This document shows positions 7,201-13,853 of a stretch of DNA of 20,832 nucleotides, piece after piece. Origin of the DNA: Deltaproteobacteria bacterium. Lineage in GTDB: Bacteria; Desulfobacterota; DSM-4660; Desulfatiglandales; HGW-15. The translations under genes and the position numbers were made by a program. How positions within the stretch are numbered: position 1 is the first letter of the stretch; each line of letters begins with the position of its first letter. The notes beneath the pieces were generated by a model that was not told the DNA's origin, did not search any database, and saw nothing but the letters and a program-made list of their open reading frames with translations. The stretch lies in assembly GCA_030671095.1 (NCBI GenBank), contig DAOVAK010000007.1, forward strand, positions 1 through 20,832. The letters are read 5' to 3'.

Positions 7201-8067
7201 TTAGAGCTTCAACCATCCAGGTATATTGACTGGCATTTTTTTGAAGTCCTGACAGACTTTGATGACCGCAGGCTCGACCGGGGTACGTTCTATACTTGAG
7301 GCGCCAAGATAGCCCACGGCCTCAGTACGTTCCATCACGTAGGCGGTGCTCTCGGGATCCTCCATGGGTCCTCCATGGGTAATTGCCAAAAAGTCCCCGG
7401 CCGGCCGGACCTCCCTTGCCGCGGCTATCAGCTGGATGGTAACATTTACACTTTCATCCAGAGTCATGGCCGTCTCTGCGCCAATGAGGCCCCCGGATGT
7501 TAGTCCCACGTGGCAGGCAACGATGTCCACTCCGGCTTCGGCGACCATCCTAGCTTCTTCTGGCGTAAAACAATAGCCAATGGTAAAAAAACCCAGGTCA
7601 TGGGCGATTCTTATCACCTCTACTTCTTTGTCATAGCCGAGCCCAGACTCCTCCAGGTTTTTGCGGTAACGGGAGTCGGCATCAATGAGCCCCACTGTAG
7701 GAAAGTTCATGAAACCTGAGACGCCCATTGATGCCAGCGTGTTGAACCAATGCTCCCAAAGGGTCCTGGAATCCTGAGAGCAGAATCCGGCGATCACAGG
7801 GGTCTCCTTTACCACGGAAAGAACCTCTGCGGCATAATCCATGACCATGTCCTGGTTACGTCCCACCGGCATCAATCCTGACAAAGAGCCGGCACCAAAG
7901 TGTCTGAATCGTCCGGAGTTGTATACGCCGATAATGTCGAGCCCCCCTCTTTCTTCCAGTTTGGCGGTGAAGCCGTCTCCCGCCCCTCCAATGATGATTG
8001 GTTTTCCGTCTTTCAGCGTTTTCCTAAGGCGAGCGTTCAGCTCTTCGCGATTATGCTTTTTTGCCAT
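7201..8067 (-). CDS. TIM-barrel 'PEP hydrolase family' protein, copy 2 (first gene of the leftward operon)
   Basis: 288 residues, paralogue of the next gene downstream. Shared blocks are GGAGDGFTAKLEERGGLDII, the GVSGFMNFPTVG loop, LGYDKEVEVI, IGYCFTPEEA, GLTSGGLIGA, ITHGGPMEDPES and ASSIERTPVE. Differences cluster in the first third and around the central loops (CSQDSRTLWEHW here against GAHDPGLNQEKF in the other copy), as expected if the two copies have different ligands. Start ATG 8065-8067 is preceded by a full AAGGAGG (8074-8080), the strongest ribosome site of this operon. It is the promoter-proximal gene, about 260 nt from the proposed promoter at 8336-8365. Plant Tm-1 fuses this domain to a UPF0261 domain; the corresponding UPF0261 domain here lies in the divergent operon. 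Confidence 0.88.
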   Translation of the reverse strand: MAKKHNREELNARLRKTLKDGKPIIIGGAGDGFTAKLEERGGLDIIGVYNSGRFRHFGAGSLSGLMPVGRNQDMVMDYAAEVLSVVKETPVIAGFCSQDSRTLWEHWFNTLASMGVSGFMNFPTVGLIDADSRYRKNLEESGLGYDKEVEVIRIAHDLGFFTIGYCFTPEEARMVAEAGVDIVACHVGLTSGGLIGAETAMTLDESVNVTIQLIAAAREVRPAGDFLAITHGGPMEDPESTAYVMERTEAVGYLGASSIERTPVEPAVIKVCQDFKKMPVNIPGWLKL

Positions 8068-8139
8068 TTTAATCCTCCTTCGGTTTCAATTTATGCCAAT
8101 TAACTTAAGAATTCCAAGAGACTATGTAAGCCGCCTTGC

Positions 8140-8268
8140 TTAACCTTCTTCAAGGAACCCAATAACATCCCGTTTTGAAAAGGAGTCTATTAATTTCCAA
8201 GGCGAATCGCCGAAATCCAGATTCTCTCTACCCTTGTAGCGTGCCACGTTATCAAGGATTGCGCTCAA
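8140..8268 (-). CDS. Small open frame in the operon leader (42 aa), hypothetical or remnant
   Basis: A minus-strand frame ending at TAA 8140-8142 encodes a protein-like, mixed-charge peptide containing NVARYKGRENLDFGDSPWKL and ending KRDVIGFLEEG. Possible starts are TTG 8266-8268 or GTG 8245-8247; neither has a good ribosome site. It lies inside the leader of the TIM-barrel operon, 72 bases before its first gene. The composition looks like the end of a real globular protein, not random translation, and a similar-looking stretch (LQIAEAI) precedes it in another frame. I read it as either a truncated gene or a leader-encoded small protein. I do not recognise the family. Confidence 0.35.
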   Translation of the reverse strand: MSAILDNVARYKGRENLDFGDSPWKLIDSFSKRDVIGFLEEG

Positions 8269-8306
8269 ATCGCTTCAGCAATCTGCAAAGCTTTTCTGAA
8301 CCTGGA

Positions 8307-8318
8307 CATTTGCCCATA
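8307..8318 (-). promoter_or_regulatory. Candidate operator half of a shared 12-bp element (leftward promoter)
   Basis: Read on the minus strand this is TATGGGCAAATG, about 11 bases inside the predicted leftward transcript. The same element with one change occurs in the same relative place behind the rightward promoter (8650-8661, TATGAGCAAATG, plus strand). The mirrored placement suggests binding of one regulator, probably the SorC-type protein encoded at 8733. Confidence 0.4.
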
Positions 8319-8335
8319 TGTCGAGCGTTTGACTA

Positions 8336-8365
8336 ATGATAGGGCAGTCGTCAAAACCCTGTCAA
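8336..8365 (-). promoter_or_regulatory. Sigma-70-type promoter for the leftward enzyme operon
   Basis: On the minus strand TTGACA (8360-8365), an 18-bp spacer and TATCAT (8336-8341) give 11 of 12 consensus bases. Predicted start is near 8329, about 260 nt before the first gene. An inverted repeat TTTGAC (8328-8333)/GTCAAA (8350-8355) overlaps the -10 and spacer, so it is positioned as an operator would be. Confidence 0.6.
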
Positions 8366-8607
8366 GGGCTAATTCGGAAAGAATCCGCAGATCATTCGGA
8401 TTGATGTTCACCTGTTGGCCTCACATTATTACTTGGCTTTGGGGCGCTTCGCTCCATAATGCCCTATAACTTAAGAATTGGGGATTAAGATAGTTAAAAT
8501 ATTCCAATGGGGCGGCAGAAAGCGAAACGCGTGATCTTTACGAACTGGCCAGGTCGGCAGGGATTTCTTCGAAAATGATCGGCAGCCACTTTTTATCAAA
8601 AAAAATC

Positions 8608-8635
8608 TTGACAGAAACGAATGCCCTGTTATACA
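8608..8635 (+). promoter_or_regulatory. Sigma-70-type promoter for the regulator and transporter operon
   Basis: TTGACA (8608-8613), a 16-bp spacer and TATACA (8630-8635) lie 98 bases before the regulator start codon; predicted transcript start is near 8642. The -35 is perfect, the -10 matches at 4 of 6. It faces away from the leftward promoter 270 bases back, giving a classical divergent regulator/operon arrangement. Confidence 0.55.
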
Positions 8636-8649
8636 ACAAATGTTCACGC

Positions 8650-8661
8650 TATGAGCAAATG
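8650..8661 (+). promoter_or_regulatory. Candidate operator half of a shared 12-bp element (rightward promoter)
   Basis: TATGAGCAAATG lies about 8 bases inside the predicted rightward transcript and matches 11 of 12 bases of the element behind the leftward promoter. It also takes part in an imperfect inverted repeat TGTTCA-N5-TGAGCA (8641-8657). Likely binding site for autoregulation by the SorC-type regulator. Confidence 0.4.
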
Positions 8662-8732
8662 ATCGTTTCCTCAGCAATAATACACATGCAACATATAATT
8701 TTTCTAGTTTACATTTCTAAAAGGCCGTTTCC

Positions 8733-9695
8733 ATGCCCCAGACCTTAAGTGAAACAGACGATTTCTCGGAATTTCTTACCCGTGTGGCCTCCCGTTATCA
8801 CCTGGAAGGGAAGACTCAGTCCGAAGTATCAAAAGAGTTCGGCATTTCACGTCAGAAAGTTCAGCGGCTGCTCCGAAAGGCCAGAGAGATAGGGATTGTG
8901 GAGATGAAAATCAGGCCTTTGCCCTCAGTTTCGTTGGATCTCGAAAGACGGCTTAAGGCCCACTTCAAGTTGAAAGATGTGATTGTGGCTGCATCACAAC
9001 CAAGTGAGGAGGAACGAAGGCATTCGGTGGCCAGGGCAGCAGCAAGTTATCTTGAGCGCCATCTTTCCGACGGCATGGTCGTGGCTGTGGGCATGGGACG
9101 AAACACGGGTGAGCTTCCAGACTTCTATCATCCGCACAACAAGATTGATTGCACCTTTATTAGCGCAATGGGGGGGGCCCCTCATGTAGGCGAATCAATC
9201 AACCCCAATGACATATGTCAAAGACTGGCGACAAATTCAAAAGGACGCTCCATGCACCTTTATGCGCCAGCCTTCGTCGAGAGTGTTGAGGTACGGGATA
9301 TTTTGTTCGCACAAGAAGCCATTGGTCCAATCTTGGCGCAGGCAAAACAAGCGGATATTGCGATAGTGGGTATCGGGACACCCTCCGATGACGCAACCCT
9401 GGTTCTAATGGATTGTCTTTCTGTGTCTGAGGCACTCCGGCTGGCGGTTAACGGCGCTGTGGGAGACCTTCTGGGCGACTATTTCAAGGAAGACGGGCAG
9501 ATGATCGCCTCCGAGTTGAAAAAGCGCTTGGTTGGACTGACTCTCCATGATTTACGCCATATTCCTACGGTTGTTGCCGTAGTCAGTGAAAAAGGAAAAT
9601 GTAAAGCGATCCTCGGCGCCTTGCGCACCGGGATCATTCACATACTTATCACAGAATCGGAAAACGCCAGAAAGGTCTTACAGATGATCAACTGA
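8733..9695 (+). CDS. SorC/DeoR-type sugar-binding transcriptional regulator
   Basis: 320 residues. An N-terminal helix-turn-helix (about residues 26-50, KTQSEVSKEFGISRQKVQRL) precedes a SorC-family sugar-binding domain (about 60-318) that in relatives binds a phosphorylated sugar or related metabolite and switches DNA affinity. Ligand-domain landmarks: VAVGMGRNTGELPDF (usually GWGRT), FISAMGG, and ADIAIVGIGTPSDD. The start ATG 8733 has AAAGG upstream. It sits between two divergent transcription units and shares its transcript with the importer genes (37 bases to LivH). It therefore most likely senses a pathway intermediate and controls both units. The ligand is not deducible. Confidence 0.88.
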   Translation: MPQTLSETDDFSEFLTRVASRYHLEGKTQSEVSKEFGISRQKVQRLLRKAREIGIVEMKIRPLPSVSLDLERRLKAHFKLKDVIVAASQPSEEERRHSVARAAASYLERHLSDGMVVAVGMGRNTGELPDFYHPHNKIDCTFISAMGGAPHVGESINPNDICQRLATNSKGRSMHLYAPAFVESVEVRDILFAQEAIGPILAQAKQADIAIVGIGTPSDDATLVLMDCLSVSEALRLAVNGAVGDLLGDYFKEDGQMIASELKKRLVGLTLHDLRHIPTVVAVVSEKGKCKAILGALRTGIIHILITESENARKVLQMIN

Positions 9696-9732
9696 CAATG
9701 AAGCTTCCAAATTGAGATTGGGAGAGCACTGC

Positions 9733-10596
9733 ATGAAGCTCTTTGTTCTGACCATCATGAATGGAGTAACCCTTGCTGCCCTTTATTTTCTTGTGGCCAG
9801 CGGTTTTACATTGGTGTTTGGGGTTATGCGTAACGTCAATTTGGCACACGGAGCCCTCTATCTGCTTGGTGCTTATGTGGGGTTCGATGTGGCTGAGGCC
9901 AGCGGTTCATGGCTTCTTGGCGTGGCTGCCGGATTCGTTTCCATTGCCATTTTGGGTCTGGTGCTGCAGGTCTTCATCTTTCGTTTTATGGAAGGTGATG
10001 ATTTACGTCAGACCCTCGTCACCATTGGGATTTCCATCATTTTGGCTGACCTCATGCTCGCCATCTGGGGCGGCATGACCTACCAGTTCGAAATACCGGA
10101 CGCTCTTTATGGTGTTGTTCGCTTGCCCATAGTGAAAGTCTACACCATCTATCGCTTGTTTATCCTCCTTATTGCTGTATTGATCGGATTGGGCCTCTGG
10201 TTTCTTCTAAACAAGACGCGCGTCGGGATAATGATTCGCGCAGGCGTGGACGACCGCGACATGCTGGCCGCAACAGGCGTTAATATCCATCGCGTGTTTG
10301 CTATTGTATTTGCCGTCGGTGCCGGCTTGGCGGGTCTTGCAGGGGTGGTGGGAGGATCGGCTCTTTCTATCGCACCGGGGGAGGATTTGAGGTATTTGCT
10401 GGCCTCTTTGGTTGTGGTGATTGTTGGGGGTATGGGCAGTGTGGGCGGGGCTGCTGTGGGTGCGCTACTTATTGGTCTGGCGGAGCAGTTTGGCCTCGCA
10501 TACTCTCCTACATACGGGGTTGTGTATACATTCATCATCATGGTGCTGGTCCTAGCCTTTCGGCCTCAGGGGCTTCTTGGAAGGAAGGCCACATGA
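9733..10596 (+). CDS. livH: Branched-chain-type ABC transporter permease LivH
   Basis: 287-residue inner-membrane permease of the HAAT/Liv family with about eight hydrophobic segments. It opens LFVLTIMNGVTLAALYFLVA, then GFTLVFGVMRNVNLAHGALY (the LivH signature), and carries the permease-ATPase coupling block GVDDRDMLAATGVN and a final FRPQGLLG. I prefer ATG 9733 (GGGAGAG 8 bases upstream) to the TTG at 9712. Its stop overlaps the LivM start as ATGA, so the two are translationally coupled. Substrates of this family include branched amino acids, amides, urea and aromatic or short organic acids, so the name does not fix the substrate. Confidence 0.92.
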   Translation: MKLFVLTIMNGVTLAALYFLVASGFTLVFGVMRNVNLAHGALYLLGAYVGFDVAEASGSWLLGVAAGFVSIAILGLVLQVFIFRFMEGDDLRQTLVTIGISIILADLMLAIWGGMTYQFEIPDALYGVVRLPIVKVYTIYRLFILLIAVLIGLGLWFLLNKTRVGIMIRAGVDDRDMLAATGVNIHRVFAIVFAVGAGLAGLAGVVGGSALSIAPGEDLRYLLASLVVVIVGGMGSVGGAAVGALLIGLAEQFGLAYSPTYGVVYTFIIMVLVLAFRPQGLLGRKAT

Positions 10597-11594
10597 CGAG
10601 ACGTACTTCAAAGGCAGAAGCCAGCGCCAGGCGGGCCATCGTGTTATGGCATCTGGTCATCCTTGGATTCTTGTTGCTTTATCCTTGGATCGCTTCTCCC
10701 TTTTGGACCGTACAAATTGGCGCCCAGTCCTTGATTTTTGGCGTTATTGCCCTTAGCCTGACTTTTCTGGCCGGATACGGAGGCATGGTTTCCCTTGCCC
10801 AGCTATGCGTAGCCGGATGTGCCGGGTATATGGTGGCCGTATTGGGTGTCAATAGCTTCAATATGGGTCTTGGTTGGCATTGGTTGGCGGCGGTTATTGT
10901 GGCGATTATGATTGCCATCCTCTTTGGGACATTGATTGGCGCAGTATCGGTGCGCACCGAAGGAATTTACACGATCATGATCACACTGGCCATCGCCGTA
11001 GGCTTCTACTATTTTGCCCTCCAGAACTACAGCGTTCTCAATGGCTATAACGGGTTTGCGGGTCTTAAGCCTCCGGTGATTTTAGGAGTGAATTGGCGCG
11101 ATCCAGTCCCTTTCTATTATCTTAGCTTGGGTGTGGCGGCCATCGCCTACTTTGCGGTGGTCTATCTTCGTCGCTCCACCTTCGGCCTCTCGCTGCAGGG
11201 CATCAGGGATAACGACCGGCGGATGCGGGCTCTCGGCTACAACGTGAGGGCCCACCGAATCCTGGGCTATGCCGTGGCTGCCCTTATCGCAGCACTCGGA
11301 GGCGTTCTGATGATCTGGCTGAATGGGCGGATCTCTCCGGGTTCCATAAGCATAGGACCTACAATTGATATCCTGGTGATCGCGGTGATCGGAGGTTTGG
11401 GTCACCCGGTAGGGGCTTTTATGGGCGCCGTCTTGTTCTCCCTGCTGGAAAACTTCGCCATCGACCTCATCGCCAGCGGACGGTTCAATTTGCTGATTGG
11501 GTCTGTATTTCTGGCCATTGTACTATTCTCACCCGACGGGATAGTGGGCTTGTTGGGGAAATTGAAGAAACACCCTGAAACCCCGTCCCTCTAA
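10593..11594 (+). CDS. livM: Branched-chain-type ABC transporter permease LivM
   Basis: 333 residues, second inner-membrane permease. LivM hallmarks: LSLTFLAGYGGMVSLAQLCV (usually G-x-G-G-x-x-S-L-G-Q), SVRTEGIYTIMITLAIAV, LRRSTFGLSLQGIRDNDRRM with the coupling helix for the ATPases, and GGLGHPVGAFMGA. It starts within the last codons of LivH (ATGA overlap). A 170-base gap follows it before LivK. That gap holds an AAGGAGG-type ribosome site but no obvious terminator, and a coding-like 30-residue stretch (about 11595-11670) without a start codon. Confidence 0.92.
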   Translation: MTRRTSKAEASARRAIVLWHLVILGFLLLYPWIASPFWTVQIGAQSLIFGVIALSLTFLAGYGGMVSLAQLCVAGCAGYMVAVLGVNSFNMGLGWHWLAAVIVAIMIAILFGTLIGAVSVRTEGIYTIMITLAIAVGFYYFALQNYSVLNGYNGFAGLKPPVILGVNWRDPVPFYYLSLGVAAIAYFAVVYLRRSTFGLSLQGIRDNDRRMRALGYNVRAHRILGYAVAALIAALGGVLMIWLNGRISPGSISIGPTIDILVIAVIGGLGHPVGAFMGAVLFSLLENFAIDLIASGRFNLLIGSVFLAIVLFSPDGIVGLLGKLKKHPETPSL

Positions 11595-11764
11595 TCCGCT
11601 TACCTGAGGTACGGGAAGAGTTTTTGCTGGAAAAGGTGCGAGAAATAGACAGAAGCATCGGTGCAAAAAGAGGTTAAGGGAATTTCGGGTGTGCCATGAT
11701 TGCAGAATCACGTACTATGCCCGATGAGGCTAAAACCTTCAAATTTTAGAAAAGGAGGGGAACA

Positions 11765-13015
11765 ATGAAAAAGGCATTTGGAGTTCTCAGTATCTGTGCG
11801 GTTTTGGCGGTGGGGTTCTGGCTGCCGGCGACGGCCCAGGCAGGGGGGATCATCAAAATAGGCGCGATGGCCACTCTGGAAGGCCCTTTTGCTGTACTTG
11901 GCGAGGACGGCATGCGAGGCATCAAACTTGCCCTGCAGCAATGTAATTATACCGTGGCAGGAAAGAAAATCAAACTCTACACGATGTCGACGGACGCTAC
12001 CCCGGACAGCGCCACACGCGCAGCACGCAAGCTGGTAGAGCAAGACAAAGTTGATATCGTCATCGGGCCCCTGTCTGGGTCGGAGGGTATTGCTGTCAAA
12101 GACTATGCCCATACACAACCACAGGTCACATTCTTTAATGGTGTCTCGGCAGCCCAGGACACCACCTTGCGTAATCCGGCACCCAACTTCTTTCGATTTA
12201 CCGGCGATGGGGCCCAGTGGATGGCCGGCCTGGGCGAATATGTCGTCAATGTCAAAGGCTATAAGAGGATCGTGACTATTGCTGAGGACTACTCCTTTGC
12301 CTACACCAACGTCTTTGGATTTCTGTTGGGCTACTGTAAAGCCGGGGGCAAGGTACTGAAGCGGTTCTGGGTGCCGGTGGGTAACAAGGACTACAGCACC
12401 ATTGTGGCATCCATTCCAGACGACATCGACGCCATTTTCGTGGCCTTGGGCGGTGCGGATGCGGTTAACTTCCTCTCGCAGTATGAACAAGCTGGTGGCG
12501 ACAAGCCCATGATCGGCGGCTCTGTCACCGTGGACCAGACCGTGATGGGTTCCAAGGGCCGGCTAAAAAAGCATATGATTGGCACGCCATCGGGTAGCGC
12601 CATCGCGGATTCATGGGATGACCCTCGCTGGAAGAAATTCGTTGCGGAATATAAAGCCGCCTTCCCAAAGGGCTTTCCGTCTCCTTCCATCTTCTGCTGG
12701 GGCTACTACGTAAGCACTTTGGCTTGCCTTACTGGCCTTGATAAGGTGCACGGCGACCTGTCCGATAACCACAAGGCATTTCGGGAGACCCTGGCCAAAC
12801 TTGAGCTGGAAACGCCAACGGGTATGGTGCGACTTGACGAAAACCGACAGGCCATAGCGGATATTTTCCTCACCGAGGTGGTTCAAGGCAAAGACGGAAA
12901 CCTCTACAGCAAAGTGGTCAAGATCGTTCCCCAGGTAAACCAGACGCTTGGGATGGATCGAGACGAGTTTCTGGCCCTTGGCTCTGTTGGACGAGACAAT
13001 CCTCCCTGTAATTAG
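11765..13015 (+). CDS. livK: Periplasmic substrate-binding protein of the Liv-type importer
   Basis: 416 residues. A Sec signal peptide (Lys-rich start, hydrophobic core, probable cleavage after TAQA at about residue 26) leads into a periplasmic binding protein type 1 fold (Peripla_BP_6). Family blocks: IKIGAMATLEGPFAVLGEDG, then RKLVEQDKVDIVIGPLSGSE and FFNGVSAAQDTTLRNPAPNF. It captures the substrate in the periplasm and delivers it to LivHM. The start ATG has a strong AAGGAGG site 9 bases upstream, fitting the high expression needed for binding proteins. The lack of a canonical leucine-site Ser-Thr signature that I can name means the ligand is open. Confidence 0.92.
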   Translation: MKKAFGVLSICAVLAVGFWLPATAQAGGIIKIGAMATLEGPFAVLGEDGMRGIKLALQQCNYTVAGKKIKLYTMSTDATPDSATRAARKLVEQDKVDIVIGPLSGSEGIAVKDYAHTQPQVTFFNGVSAAQDTTLRNPAPNFFRFTGDGAQWMAGLGEYVVNVKGYKRIVTIAEDYSFAYTNVFGFLLGYCKAGGKVLKRFWVPVGNKDYSTIVASIPDDIDAIFVALGGADAVNFLSQYEQAGGDKPMIGGSVTVDQTVMGSKGRLKKHMIGTPSGSAIADSWDDPRWKKFVAEYKAAFPKGFPSPSIFCWGYYVSTLACLTGLDKVHGDLSDNHKAFRETLAKLELETPTGMVRLDENRQAIADIFLTEVVQGKDGNLYSKVVKIVPQVNQTLGMDRDEFLALGSVGRDNPPCN

Positions 13016-13021
13016 CTGGTC

Positions 13022-13828
13022 GTGCGTAAAGAGCTGCTGGTGGCAAAGGAAAGAGATGATAAAACGCAGGGATTTGTCGGGTCCTCTTACGCTATGGAAC
13101 TCCAAGGCGTGGGACGGCATTTCGGCGCATTGGTGGCGATAGAAAACGTGTCGCTAAGCGTTATGGCAGGCGAGCGGCGGGCCGTACTCGGGGCCAATGG
13201 CGCAGGAAAGACGACGCTTTTCAACGCCATCACCGGGGACTTTCCTCCCACCAGCGGTCAAATCAAATTCTTCGGGGAGGACATCACCAAACTTCCTCCC
13301 CATGAACGGATCCGACGGGGCCTGCGGCGCACGTATCAGAACTCGCTGCTGTTTAATGATTTGTCAGTTTGGGACAACCTTTATCTTGCCCAGCGTGGAG
13401 TGACCCGTGGGAGGTTTTCATTTCGTCGACCGAGGGGCAATGACCCCGCTTTGGAGCAAACCGAGAATATGGCCCGGTTCGTCAATTTGATTGAAGAGTT
13501 GGATGTGATGGTTTCCGCCCTGTCCCACGGACAGCAACGGCAGCTGGAGATTGGCATGGCATTGGCTGGCGCCCCACGGTTGCTCCTTCTGGATGAACCT
13601 GCTGCCGGTTTATCCGTGACGGAGCGTTCAAATCTCATGTCTATGTTGAAAGGACTTCCGCCTCATATCGGATTTATCATCATAGAGCACGACCTCGAGA
13701 TCGCCCTAAAAGTCGTGGAAAACGTAACCATCATGCAAAGCGGCAGGGTATTCAAGGAGGGTTCACCCGCCGAGATACAAGAAGACCCTGACGTGCAAGC
13801 CATCTATCTGGGGGAAAGCCATCGCTGA
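13022..13828 (+). CDS. livG: Liv-type ABC transporter ATPase LivG
   Basis: 268 residues, cytoplasmic ATP-binding subunit. Walker [10 protein letters not shown] (57-65), Q-loop TYQN (Q106), signature LSHGQ (167-171, usually LSGGQ), Walker B LLLLDEP (187-193) and H-loop H223 are all present. The first 24 residues before [11 protein letters not shown] are extra compared with typical LivG proteins, so the real start may be ATG 13094 instead of GTG 13022. Neither has a clear ribosome site, but GTG is only 6 bases after the LivK stop, which favours coupling. The next ATPase gene begins about 25 bases after its stop. Confidence 0.9.
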   Translation: MRKELLVAKERDDKTQGFVGSSYAMELQGVGRHFGALVAIENVSLSVMAGERRAVLGANGAGKTTLFNAITGDFPPTSGQIKFFGEDITKLPPHERIRRGLRRTYQNSLLFNDLSVWDNLYLAQRGVTRGRFSFRRPRGNDPALEQTENMARFVNLIEELDVMVSALSHGQQRQLEIGMALAGAPRLLLLDEPAAGLSVTERSNLMSMLKGLPPHIGFIIIEHDLEIALKVVENVTIMQSGRVFKEGSPAEIQEDPDVQAIYLGESHR

Positions 13829-13843
13829 ACCGAGTTATCATTC

Positions 13844-13850
13844 AGAAGGA
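13844..13850 (+). promoter_or_regulatory. Ribosome-binding site ahead of a non-standard LivF-fusion start
   Basis: AGAAGGA at 13844-13850 lies just before ATT-CTG-ATC in the LivF frame. No ATG, GTG or TTG occurs in that frame between here and 13920, although the LivF homology ([11 protein letters not shown]) begins at 13854. CTG 13854, ATT 13851 or ATC 13857 would each be a rare initiator. Translational coupling to LivG is likely because its stop is at 13828. Confidence 0.4.
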
Positions 13851-13853
13851 ATT

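Larger units (their letters stand above)
8101..8479. repeat. Pair of 13-bp direct repeats bracketing the divergent control region
   Basis: TAACTTAAGAATT occurs at 8101-8113 and again at 8467-8479, same orientation, with a palindromic CTTAAG core. The chance of an exact 13-mer twice in 400 bases is small. They may be regulator sites or the footprint of an old insertion. Between them lie the leftward promoter and leader. The 8480-8600 stretch holds no gene that I can support. Confidence 0.4.

Noticed and set aside
8071..8100. Sigma-54-like TTGGCA...TTGA sequence ahead of the TIM-barrel operon on the minus strand
   Set aside because: The spacing between the GG and the second block is two bases too short and the GC of the -12 element is missing; a consensus sigma-70 promoter exists at 8336-8365.
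8431..8458. GGGGCG/CGCTCC hairpin as a terminator in the divergent region
   Set aside because: Three-base loop, a G-U pair and no T-run on either strand; it lies upstream of both promoters' transcripts.
8471..8677. 68-codon minus-strand frame overlapping the rightward promoter
   Set aside because: Composition looks random (clusters of Phe, Ser, Leu, Cys) and it overlaps regulatory DNA.
10149..10541. 130-codon frame antisense to livH
   Set aside because: A shadow of the permease gene: threonine, proline and alanine-rich composition expected from the reverse strand of hydrophobic codons.
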